In this document: positions 57,284 to 64,000 of the stretch, piece by piece
Layout of the letters: every line of letters starts with the position of its first letter
Numbering within the stretch: the first letter of the stretch is position 1
DNA from: Paracoccaceae bacterium
GTDB taxonomy: Bacteria > Pseudomonadota > Alphaproteobacteria > Rhodobacterales > Rhodobacteraceae
Length of the DNA stretch: 64,000 nucleotides
Assembly (NCBI GenBank): GCA_027486345.1
Contig: JAIXPH010000036.1
Span: 186,001 to 250,000 of the forward strand
Direction: 5' to 3'
Notes under the pieces: model-generated
What the model was told of the DNA's origin: nothing
The model's database searches: none
Seen by the model: only the letters and a program-made list of their open reading frames with translations
Made by a program: the position numbers and the translations under genes

Positions 57284-58429
57284 ATGGCCCTTGACCAGCC
57301 GCTGAACTCGCTTGGCCTGCCCAAGCCCCCGTCCGAGACGCGGGTTGTCGTCGCCATGTCGGGCGGGGTCGACTCCTCGGTCGTGGCGGCGGTGCTGAAG
57401 GATGAAGGCTACGATGTCGTGGGCGTCACCTTGCAGCTTTACGACCACGGCGCGGCGCTGGCCAAAAAGGGCGCCTGCTGCGCGGGCCGCGACATCCATG
57501 ATGCACGCCGTGTGGCCGAAACCATGGGCTTCCCGCATTACGTGCTGGATTACGAGAACACCTTCCGCGAGGCGGTGCTCGAGGAATTCGCCGATGCCTA
57601 TCTGGCGGGCGCAACCCCCGTGCCCTGCATCCGCTGCAATGAGCGGGTGAAGTTCAAGGACCTGCTGGCCACGGCCAGGGATCTGGACGCCGATTGCATG
57701 GCGACGGGGCATTATATCCAGCGCAAGGTCGGGGCCTTAGGGCCGGAACTGCATCAGGCGGCGGATGCGAACCGCGATCAAAGCTATTTCCTGTTCTCGA
57801 CCACGGCAGAGCAGCTGTCCTACCTGCGCTTTCCGCTGGGCCATCTGGCGTCCAAGGCCGAAACGCGGGCACTTGCGGCGCGCTATGGGCTGGCGGTGGC
57901 CGACAAGCCCGACAGTCAGGACATCTGTTTTGTGCCGAACGGCAATTACGCCGCCGTCATCGAAAAGCTGCGCCCCGGTGCGGCGGACCCCGGCGAGATC
58001 GTGGATCTGTCAGGCCGCGTTCTGGGCACCCATCGCGGCGTGATCCATTACACCATCGGGCAACGCAAGGGTCTGGGCATCGGCGGCTTGGGCGATCCGG
58101 TCTATGTGGTGCGGCTGGACCCGGTGACGCGCCAAGTGGTGGTGGGGCCGAAAGAGGCGCTCTCCACCCGCGTCGTGCCATTGCGCGAGGTGAACTGGCT
58201 AGGGGACGAACCCTTTGACAGCCGCGCCGAATGGCATCTGGAGGTCAAGGTCCGCTCCACCCGCCCACCGCGCCCTGCGGTGATACGGCCTTTGAGCGCG
58301 ACAGAGGCCGAGGTAGAACTGCTGTCACCCGAGGATGGCGTAAGTGCCGGGCAGGCCTGCGTGTTCTATGCACCCGAAGGCGGGCGGATTTTCGGTGGCG
58401 GCTGGATCTGGAAGGGTCGCGCGGGCTGA
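57284..58429 (+). CDS. mnmA: tRNA 2-thiouridylase MnmA
   Basis: Adds sulfur to U34 of tRNA-Lys/Glu/Gln, 381 residues. PP-loop SGGVDSSV (residues 26-33), the catalytic cysteine in CNERVKF (C118), the second cysteine C215 (SQDICFVP), then the C-terminal beta-barrel. Starts with a somewhat long N-terminal tail (about 20 residues before [12 protein letters not shown]). Divergent from sciP. Confidence 0.95.
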   Translation: MALDQPLNSLGLPKPPSETRVVVAMSGGVDSSVVAAVLKDEGYDVVGVTLQLYDHGAALAKKGACCAGRDIHDARRVAETMGFPHYVLDYENTFREAVLEEFADAYLAGATPVPCIRCNERVKFKDLLATARDLDADCMATGHYIQRKVGALGPELHQAADANRDQSYFLFSTTAEQLSYLRFPLGHLASKAETRALAARYGLAVADKPDSQDICFVPNGNYAAVIEKLRPGAADPGEIVDLSGRVLGTHRGVIHYTIGQRKGLGIGGLGDPVYVVRLDPVTRQVVVGPKEALSTRVVPLREVNWLGDEPFDSRAEWHLEVKVRSTRPPRPAVIRPLSATEAEVELLSPEDGVSAGQACVFYAPEGGRIFGGGWIWKGRAG

Positions 58430-58435
58430 TCCGTC

Positions 58436-58490
58436 GGAAGCGGGGGTTTCACACCCCCGCACCCCCGTGGGATATTTAAGCAACGGGGAA
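58436..58490 (+). repeat. 3'-hairpin repeat family A, copy 7
   Basis: GCGGGGGTTTCACACCCCCGC (58440-58460) starts 10 nt after the mnmA stop; ACCCCCGTGGGATATTTAAG and CAACGGGGAAG follow. It is the near-identical partner of copy 4 and is oriented with mnmA transcription. Confidence 0.85.
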
Positions 58491-58530
58491 GGGGTCAGAG
58501 CGGTAGGGTGCGTATTCGTTGCGCACCGTT

Positions 58531-59658
58531 TTAGAGCATAGCCAACACAGACCGCGCGGCGCGCAGGCCGGGGGACGCGCCGCCTTTGCCGAGGCGGTCC
58601 ATTGTGAGGGCCATCGCCGCCTGTTGCGCTTGCGGGCTTGCGAGCGTGTTCAGCAGCGCCGGGGCGATCCGGTCGGGGGTGCAGGCCGCGCCAATGAATT
58701 CCGGGACAACGCGGGTTTCGGAGACAAGGTTGACCAGCGTTACCGTGTCGATCCGCGCCGCGCGGCGCATCAGCCAGAGCGTCAGGCGGTTCATGTCATA
58801 GGCGATGACCATCGGGCAATCATTCGCCGCCAGTTCCAGCGACACGGTGCCAGAGGCGGCAAGGGCCACATCTGCGGCGGCAAAAGCACCGCGTTTCAGG
58901 CCGGGGTCGGTGATGATCTGCGGCACGATCGGCCAATCTGCCGTAAGCTCGCGGATCAGGGGTTCAATGCTGGCCAAGGTGGGCAGAACCACACGGGCGT
59001 CGGGGTGGCTGCGCTGCACCTGTGCCAACGTCTGACCGAAGATCGGGGCAAGCCGCGTCACCTCGCCGCGCCGCGATCCGGGCAGGGTCAGGATCAGCGG
59101 ACCTTGGCCCTTGAAGGCCGCAGCCTCAGCCGGGGTGGCGAGGGGTTCGGACACCACGGGATGGCCCACGAAATCGCAGGTCATCCCGGCGGCGGTCATA
59201 TAGGGCGGCTCGAACGGCAAAAGCGCCAGAACGTGGTCAATCACGCGGGCCATTTTCTCGGCCCGCCCCGGTCGCCATGCCCAGACCGAGGGCGCGACGT
59301 AATGGATGGTGCGGATGCTCGGGTCAGCGGCCCGGACCAAGGCCGCGACGCGCAGGCCGAAGTCGGGGCTGTCGATGGTGATCAGCGCCTTGGCGCCGGA
59401 GTTCAGGCAAGCCTGCGCCGTTTCGCGGATGCGGCGCTTGAGGTGCAGGTATTTCGGCAGCACTTCGACGATGCCCATGATGGAGAGTTCCTCCATCGGG
59501 AAAAGGCTCTCCATGCCTTGGCTTTGCATCAAGGGCCCGGCCACCCCGTTGAAGCTGACCTCCGGCGCAAGCTGGCGCAAGCCCGCCATCAACGCAGCCC
59601 CCAAACGGTCGCCCGAAGGCTCCCCCGCCACAAGAAAGAGGGTCAGCCCCGCGCCCAC
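58531..59658 (-). CDS. lpxB: lipid-A-disaccharide synthase
   Basis: Peripheral inner-membrane GT19 glycosyltransferase joining lipid X and UDP-2,3-diacylglucosamine, 375 residues. VAGEPSGDRLGAALM at the N-terminus, HYVAPSVWAWRPGRA and LTLPGSRRGEVTRL in the middle. Last gene of the lpx group; its start overlaps lpxI by 16 nt. Confidence 0.95.
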   Translation of the reverse strand: MGAGLTLFLVAGEPSGDRLGAALMAGLRQLAPEVSFNGVAGPLMQSQGMESLFPMEELSIMGIVEVLPKYLHLKRRIRETAQACLNSGAKALITIDSPDFGLRVAALVRAADPSIRTIHYVAPSVWAWRPGRAEKMARVIDHVLALLPFEPPYMTAAGMTCDFVGHPVVSEPLATPAEAAAFKGQGPLILTLPGSRRGEVTRLAPIFGQTLAQVQRSHPDARVVLPTLASIEPLIRELTADWPIVPQIITDPGLKRGAFAAADVALAASGTVSLELAANDCPMVIAYDMNRLTLWLMRRAARIDTVTLVNLVSETRVVPEFIGAACTPDRIAPALLNTLASPQAQQAAMALTMDRLGKGGASPGLRAARSVLAML

Positions 59659-60452
59659 AGGAACAGGCCCTTTTCCTGCGCCAAGGCCACCATCTGGGGC
59701 AGGTCAAGACAGATCACGCCACCCGCCTGCCATGCGATGCCGCCAAGGCCCGCGTCGGCCACAGCCGCCACTGTGGCGGGGCCGAGCGTGGGCAGGTCGA
59801 TGCGGCGATCCTGCGTGTCCTTGGGCGCTTTGTAGAACAGCCCCCGCCCGCGCGCGGGATCGGGGCGGAGCGTGGCGGGCAAACCGGCCACCGCCGCCAG
59901 CATCGCATCGGTGCCCGGCAAAGCCTCCACCGCCAGACACAATCCTTGCGCCACGACGCAGCCCTGCCCCACATCCACCCGCCCCAAGGCCGAGACGATG
60001 GCGGCGGCACGCTCGGCGTCTTTTTCATCACGCGGGGTCAGCGTTCCGGCCAAAACCCCAACCGAGGGCACCAAGGCGGGCGCAATCTCGGGCACACCGG
60101 CAATCGCAAACCCTGCTTCCTCAAAGATCGCCAACACCTCGCGCAGGGTGGCATCATCGCCCTGCCCCATCGCGGCCAAGAGGCGCGGCACGATCTGCGC
60201 GGTGTCGGGATCAAAGAGCGCGGGGTCCAGACGCGGGCGCTGCACGGCCCCGGCGAAACAGACGCGGGTGACGCCTGCATCCTCCAGCATCCGCAAGAAG
60301 GGCATCAGCCGTTCGACGCGGAAACTGACATCCGGGGTCAGGCCGACAGGCGCGAACCCCTCCAGCGCGGCCACGAAGGGCCGTTCCGGCAATGCTGCCA
60401 CCAAAGCGGCGGGCAAGGCCCCGGCCCCCGCGATGATCGCGCTGCGGGTCAT
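59643..60452 (-). CDS. lpxI: UDP-2,3-diacylglucosamine diphosphatase LpxI
   Basis: Hydrolyses UDP-2,3-diacylglucosamine to lipid X, the alphaproteobacterial replacement for LpxH. 269 residues: AGAGALPAALVAAL near the N-terminus, then VGVLAGTLTPRDEKDAER and GLFYKAPKDTQDRRIDLPTLG (LpxI_C). Overlaps lpxA by 4 nt. Confidence 0.94.
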   Translation of the reverse strand: MTRSAIIAGAGALPAALVAALPERPFVAALEGFAPVGLTPDVSFRVERLMPFLRMLEDAGVTRVCFAGAVQRPRLDPALFDPDTAQIVPRLLAAMGQGDDATLREVLAIFEEAGFAIAGVPEIAPALVPSVGVLAGTLTPRDEKDAERAAAIVSALGRVDVGQGCVVAQGLCLAVEALPGTDAMLAAVAGLPATLRPDPARGRGLFYKAPKDTQDRRIDLPTLGPATVAAVADAGLGGIAWQAGGVICLDLPQMVALAQEKGLFLWARG

Positions 60453-61246
60453 TTCGGTGTCAGGAAGGACCGGTCGGTTTCCGACAGGATGAAGCCTGTC
60501 ATCTGCCGCACATAGTCACTGTCGGTTTCCTCGGCCAAGCGGCGGGCGCGGTCCATGAAGGTGCCCTCGCCCTGCGCCAGCATCTGATAGGCGGCGCGCA
60601 TGGCGGTGATCTCGGAGCGTTCCACCCCCCGGCGTTTCAGGCCGACAAGGTTCAGCCCGTCCAACTCGCCGCGCGGGGCTTGCACGAGGCCAAAGGGGAT
60701 CACGTCATTGGTGACCATGGTCAAAGCGCCGATGATGGCCCCCTGCCCGATGCGGACGAACTGGTGCACCCCCGACAGGCCCCCCACGATCACATCATCG
60801 CCGATCATCACATGGCCCGCGATGGCGACATGGTTCACAAGGATCACGCGGTCACCGATCTGCGCATCATGGCCGACATGCGCACCGGTCATCACCAGCA
60901 CATCATCGCCCAGGCGGGTGACACCGCCGCCGCCTTCGGTGCCGGTGTTCAGGGTCGCCGCCTCACGGATGCGGACGCGCTTGCCGATCACCAGACGGGT
61001 GTGTTCGCCCTTGAACTTCAGGTCTTGCGGAATCTCGCCCACGGTGGCGAAGGGGAAAATGACCCCGTCCTCGCCCACCTCGGTCCAGCCCGTCACGACG
61101 GCGTGGGATTTCACCGTCACGCGGTCATGCAGGGTGACTTCGGGGCCGATGATGGAAAACGGGCCGATGTCGCAGCCCGCGCCGATGGTCGCCCCCTCCT
61201 CGATCACCGCCGAGGGGTGGATGCGGGCGGTGGGATGGATGCTCAT
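60449..61246 (-). CDS. lpxA: UDP-N-acetylglucosamine acyltransferase
   Basis: First step of lipid A synthesis, 265 residues. Hexapeptide left-handed helix with catalytic H126 ([11 protein letters not shown]) and [10 protein letters not shown]-terminal helical domain with MRAAYQML. Overlaps fabZ by 4 nt. Confidence 0.95.
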   Translation of the reverse strand: MSIHPTARIHPSAVIEEGATIGAGCDIGPFSIIGPEVTLHDRVTVKSHAVVTGWTEVGEDGVIFPFATVGEIPQDLKFKGEHTRLVIGKRVRIREAATLNTGTEGGGGVTRLGDDVLVMTGAHVGHDAQIGDRVILVNHVAIAGHVMIGDDVIVGGLSGVHQFVRIGQGAIIGALTMVTNDVIPFGLVQAPRGELDGLNLVGLKRRGVERSEITAMRAAYQMLAQGEGTFMDRARRLAEETDSDYVRQMTGFILSETDRSFLTPK

Positions 61247-61734
61247 GCTTCGGCCTTTGCAGCCTTGGGAAGGTCGAACATGGCCGAGAAGGTCGCCTCA
61301 CAGGCCAACTCGCCGTCCACCATGGCGCGGCCTTCGAATTTCCAGACCCGACCGCCGCCGCGCAGCGCCTTGACGTGCAGTTCCAGCACATCACCGGGCA
61401 CCACCTTGCGGCGGAATTTCACGCCATCGACGCCCATGAAGAAGACCTTGGCGTTCTTGTCCACCAGATCCATCGACAGCCCCACAAGGATGCCTGAGGT
61501 CTGCGCCATCGCCTCGATGATCATCACGCCGGGGAAAATCGGCATGCCGGGGAAATGCCCGGTGAACTGCGGCTCGTTGATCGTCACGCATTTGATACCG
61601 ACGCAGCTTTCGTTGACGATGATGTCACGCACCTTGTCGACCAGCAGGAACGGATAGCGGTGCGGAATGATGCGCTGGATCAGGTCAAGGTCTGCGGAGA
61701 GCACAGCTTGGGGCGCAGCGGTGACATCGGTCAT
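61243..61734 (-). CDS. fabZ: (3R)-hydroxyacyl-ACP dehydratase FabZ
   Basis: Hot-dog fold dehydratase of fatty acid elongation, 163 residues. [11 protein letters not shown] and catalytic pair H60 ([13 protein letters not shown]) and E74 (MIIEAMAQ). SD GGAGACGACC lies near ATG 61734. Grouped with lpxA, balancing phospholipid and lipid A supply. Confidence 0.95.
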   Translation of the reverse strand: MTDVTAAPQAVLSADLDLIQRIIPHRYPFLLVDKVRDIIVNESCVGIKCVTINEPQFTGHFPGMPIFPGVMIIEAMAQTSGILVGLSMDLVDKNAKVFFMGVDGVKFRRKVVPGDVLELHVKALRGGGRVWKFEGRAMVDGELACEATFSAMFDLPKAAKAEA

Positions 61735-61882
61735 GGTCGTCTCCTGTCGGGCGCTTCTTTGCGGGCGCTTGGTCGATGTGGGTCACGGTTGGGCGGTCTG
61801 CACAGCGCACACCCGGAGTTGGTCAATACCCGCAAGGCCTGCATGAAACAAGGCAGCACGCAAGCCGGGCCACCAGACCCCA

Positions 61883-62509
61883 TCACGGCGCGGGATCGGG
61901 GGCGGTGGTGGATTCACCCGGGGCGGGCCCGTCTCCCAGCACCGCATCCAGCCGCGCGATGGCGGTGGCGGTCACGTCCACGCCGCTCTGGCTGTAGATC
62001 ACCGCGCGGGCGTCGATGATCACCTCGGCCCCGACATCGCGCAACAGGCCATCAAGCACGGGACGCACCGTCTCCACGAAACGGCGCTGTTCGGCGTCGA
62101 GCCGGGCCTTGATGTCATCGGATTTCGCCGTCTGCGCCTTGCGGATGCCCTCGGCCTTGGCATCGAACTCTGCGGCAAGGGTCTGGAACTCCTTGGCGGG
62201 CAGTTTCGAGCGGCGCTCAGTCAGGTCGCGTTCCTCGGCCTCAAGGGCGGTTTCGATACGGCGGTTCTCGGCCTGCAACGTCTCGATCGCCTGCTGATGC
62301 CGTGCCAAGACGGCCTTGCCGAAGCGGCTTTCGCCGAAAAGCCGGTCCTGATCCAGCACGAGGACCGATGACTGCACCAAAGGCCCCGGCACGGGGGCCG
62401 TCGTCTGGTCCTGCGCACACGCTGTCGTCCCGGCCCCCGCAAGGGCCAGCACGCAAGCGAGACAGCGCAATCCGGCCAGGGTCGGCCCGGCAGACACTGG
62501 CCCCGGCAT
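61883..62509 (-). CDS. OmpH/Skp family periplasmic chaperone
   Basis: Exported protein of 208 residues: signal peptide (about 1-30) followed by VLVLDQDRLFGESRFGKAVLARHQQ and a long coiled coil rich in Glu/Arg/Ala (about 70-150), then VDVTATAIARLDAVL. Skp holds unfolded outer-membrane proteins for BamA. A Cys near the signal cleavage region (TACAQD) is not a convincing lipobox. ATG overlaps the bamA stop by one base. Confidence 0.88.
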   Translation of the reverse strand: MPGPVSAGPTLAGLRCLACVLALAGAGTTACAQDQTTAPVPGPLVQSSVLVLDQDRLFGESRFGKAVLARHQQAIETLQAENRRIETALEAEERDLTERRSKLPAKEFQTLAAEFDAKAEGIRKAQTAKSDDIKARLDAEQRRFVETVRPVLDGLLRDVGAEVIIDARAVIYSQSGVDVTATAIARLDAVLGDGPAPGESTTAPDPAP

Positions 62510-64000
62510 CAGAACTTGGTCGAGACCGTCAGGTCGAAGGTCTGCTCCTTGTCGTAGCTTTCCTTTTGCAACGCCCGGGAGAAGTTGAACCGCAGCGGCC
62601 CGATGGGCGTGTCCCACAGCAGCGAGACCCCGACGGCCGAGCGCAGGTGGAAGCCGTCATCCACCGTCCCCGAGGCCGCCGCACGGTCGTCCAGCCCCCA
62701 GACGGAGCCGACGTCAAAGAACACGCCGCCGCCGATGCCATATTCCTCTGGCAGGCCCAGCGGGAAGTCGGCCTCAAACCGCGCCACGGCAAAGACATTG
62801 CCGCCAAGCGCATCATCGGTCCCCAGATCGCGCGGGCCGATGCCGTTCGATTCGAAGCCGCGCAGCTTGTTGTTGCCGAAGTAGCGGTCGGTCACGCGGC
62901 TGCCGTAATCGCCGAAACTGTTCAGCATCGAGCCTTCGAAGATGGCCCGCAAGGTGACCTCTTCTTGCAGCACGCGACGCTCGGCCAAGGCAAAGACCGT
63001 GCTTTCCAGATACTGCCGGTCGCCGCCCAGGCCGCCGATGTTCTGGCCAAAGCGCAGCAGGATGCCGCCCAAGGGGTTGATGCCCTCGATGCGGTTGTCA
63101 TAGCTCCAGCGGTAGCCCGCGTAGCTGCTGATGAGCGCGCCGTCATTCGCCTCGCGCTGGATGATCGACGAGATGGCAGTATTCACGTCAGACAGCCGGG
63201 TTTCTTGCAAGCCGTAGCGCACCGACAGGCGGGCGATCTCTCCGACCGGGAATTCCAGAGAGGGCGAGAACGAGACCACGCGCGTGTCATATTGCGCGTT
63301 TTCGTTGTCGGTCTGGGTCAGGCCCGCACCCAGGGAAAAGGCCACGTCCCGGCCGAGGAAGGCCGGTTCGGTGAAGGACATATTGAAGGATTGCGAGGTG
63401 TCGGCGGTGTTGACGTTCAACGCCAGCGCCTGCCCCCGGCCAAGGAAGTTGCTTTCCGAATAGCCGACGCTGAAGCCGACACCCGACGACACGCCATAGG
63501 ACGCGCCCAGCGACAACGAGCCTGTCGCCGCCTCTTCGACATCCACGTTCACCACGACCTGATCCGCTGCCGTGCCCGGTTGGGCATCGACCTGCACATC
63601 CGAGAAATAGGCCAGCGCGCGGATACGCTCGGCGGCCTTGCGGATTTCGCGCGGGTTGAAGGGGTCGCCTTCCGCCGTGCGAAACTCGCGCCGCACAACC
63701 TGATCCAGCGTGGTGGCATTGCCTTCGATGTCGATGCGTTCGACAAAGATCCGCTCGCCACGCACGATGGCGAATTGCACGTCGACCACCCCACCCCGGT
63801 CGTCACGGGTCAGCCGCGGCTCCACCCGGATGAAGTTCAACCCCTTGGCCAGCGCCAGATTTTCCATCCGGGTGACGTTGGAATCGATCAGGCTGGGGGA
63901 CCATGTCTGGCCCGCGCGGATGCGCTTGACGGCATCGAATTCGGCGGCGTCGATGCCTTCGACCTCGGACACGGTAGAGGTGTTGCCGATCGTGAAACTT
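62509..64000 (-). CDS. bamA: outer membrane assembly factor BamA (5' end beyond window)
   Basis: C-terminal part of BamA: about 497 residues are visible and the frame continues past the window edge. The upstream part holds POTRA repeats (ERIDIEGNATTLDQVVRREF... then RIRALAYFSDVQVD). From about 330 residues before the end begins the 16-strand barrel, with RGFESNGIGPRD (the conserved RGF motif of strand L6). It ends with Phe (TVSTKF), the usual outer-membrane terminal residue. First gene of the skp-fabZ-lpxAIB cluster seen here. Confidence 0.95.
   Translation of the reverse strand, partial: SFTIGNTSTVSEVEGIDAAEFDAVKRIRAGQTWSPSLIDSNVTRMENLALAKGLNFIRVEPRLTRDDRGGVVDVQFAIVRGERIFVERIDIEGNATTLDQVVRREFRTAEGDPFNPREIRKAAERIRALAYFSDVQVDAQPGTAADQVVVNVDVEEAATGSLSLGASYGVSSGVGFSVGYSESNFLGRGQALALNVNTADTSQSFNMSFTEPAFLGRDVAFSLGAGLTQTDNENAQYDTRVVSFSPSLEFPVGEIARLSVRYGLQETRLSDVNTAISSIIQREANDGALISSYAGYRWSYDNRIEGINPLGGILLRFGQNIGGLGGDRQYLESTVFALAERRVLQEEVTLRAIFEGSMLNSFGDYGSRVTDRYFGNNKLRGFESNGIGPRDLGTDDALGGNVFAVARFEADFPLGLPEEYGIGGGVFFDVGSVWGLDDRAAASGTVDDGFHLRSAVGVSLLWDTPIGPLRFNFSRALQKESYDKEQTFDLTVSTKF

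Overview
The window is GC-rich chromosomal DNA of an alphaproteobacterium, almost certainly a member of Rhodobacteraceae (Rhodobacterales). The grounds are the neighbouring ctrA and sciP-like (DUF1153) genes, the ctrA-ligA-recG order, the ccmF-ccmH pair, trmFO in a Gram-negative, class II DAHP synthase, the Bpt-type leucyltransferase and usg. Genes are packed on both strands with many 1-4 nt overlaps. I see no rRNA, tRNA, insertion sequence, prophage or CRISPR array. This is a core-type region rather than an island.

Layout. 1-2.3 kb: bpt, a VOC protein and a Na/Ca-type antiporter. 2.3-5.0 kb: ilvB-ilvN preceded by what looks like a complete attenuator (15-codon Val-rich leader peptide, antiterminator, terminator). 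5.0-10.6 kb, minus strand: crotonase, ccmH, ccmF, a DUF1499 protein, a DUF6636-like protein and an M20 amidohydrolase. 10.7-15.7 kb, plus strand: mazG, an orphan iron-type binding protein, a soluble hybrid histidine kinase and a nucleoside hydrolase. 15.9-18.5 kb, minus: phoR-phoU-phoB without pstSCAB, with a Pho-box-like repeat before phoU. 19.2-25.7 kb, minus: an inositol catabolic cluster (RpiR-type regulator, iolC, iolD, iolE, iolB) with GGAA-N6-TTCC operators at both promoters. 25.8-28.7 kb: gamma carbonic anhydrase, gmk, yicC and a PAS_5 protein. 28.9-31.4 kb: DAHP synthase and a divergent GlxA-type regulator. 31.4-32.5 kb: a sugar dehydrogenase gene broken by an 11-bp tandem duplication. 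32.7-37.9 kb: a complete branched-chain amino acid ABC operon. 38-43.8 kb: an MCP, a dimethylglycine/sarcosine dehydrogenase-like enzyme and arginase. 43.8-46.5 kb: gluQRS, trmFO, DoxX. 46.6-51.2 kb: a small protein, gyrA, usg, hisI and a NifU/IscU-like scaffold. 51.3-57.1 kb, minus: sciP, ctrA, ligA, recG and a 40-residue membrane protein. 57.3-58.4 kb: mnmA. 58.5-64 kb, minus: bamA (cut by the window edge), skp/ompH, fabZ, lpxA, lpxI, lpxB, the envelope biogenesis operon.

The unusual content is mostly in RNA and operator signals. Three families of intergenic hairpins recur. The largest (seven copies) is a GC-rich hairpin followed by a conserved GGATATTT tail. In six copies it sits directly 3' of a stop codon and is oriented with transcription, including two copies inside operons. 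Together with the ilv attenuator, the CtrA-type boxes and tandem UUCG hairpins at sciP-ctrA, the IolR-type operators, the Pho box and an overlooked small membrane protein, these are the parts most worth a second look. I found no clearly novel multi-gene system.
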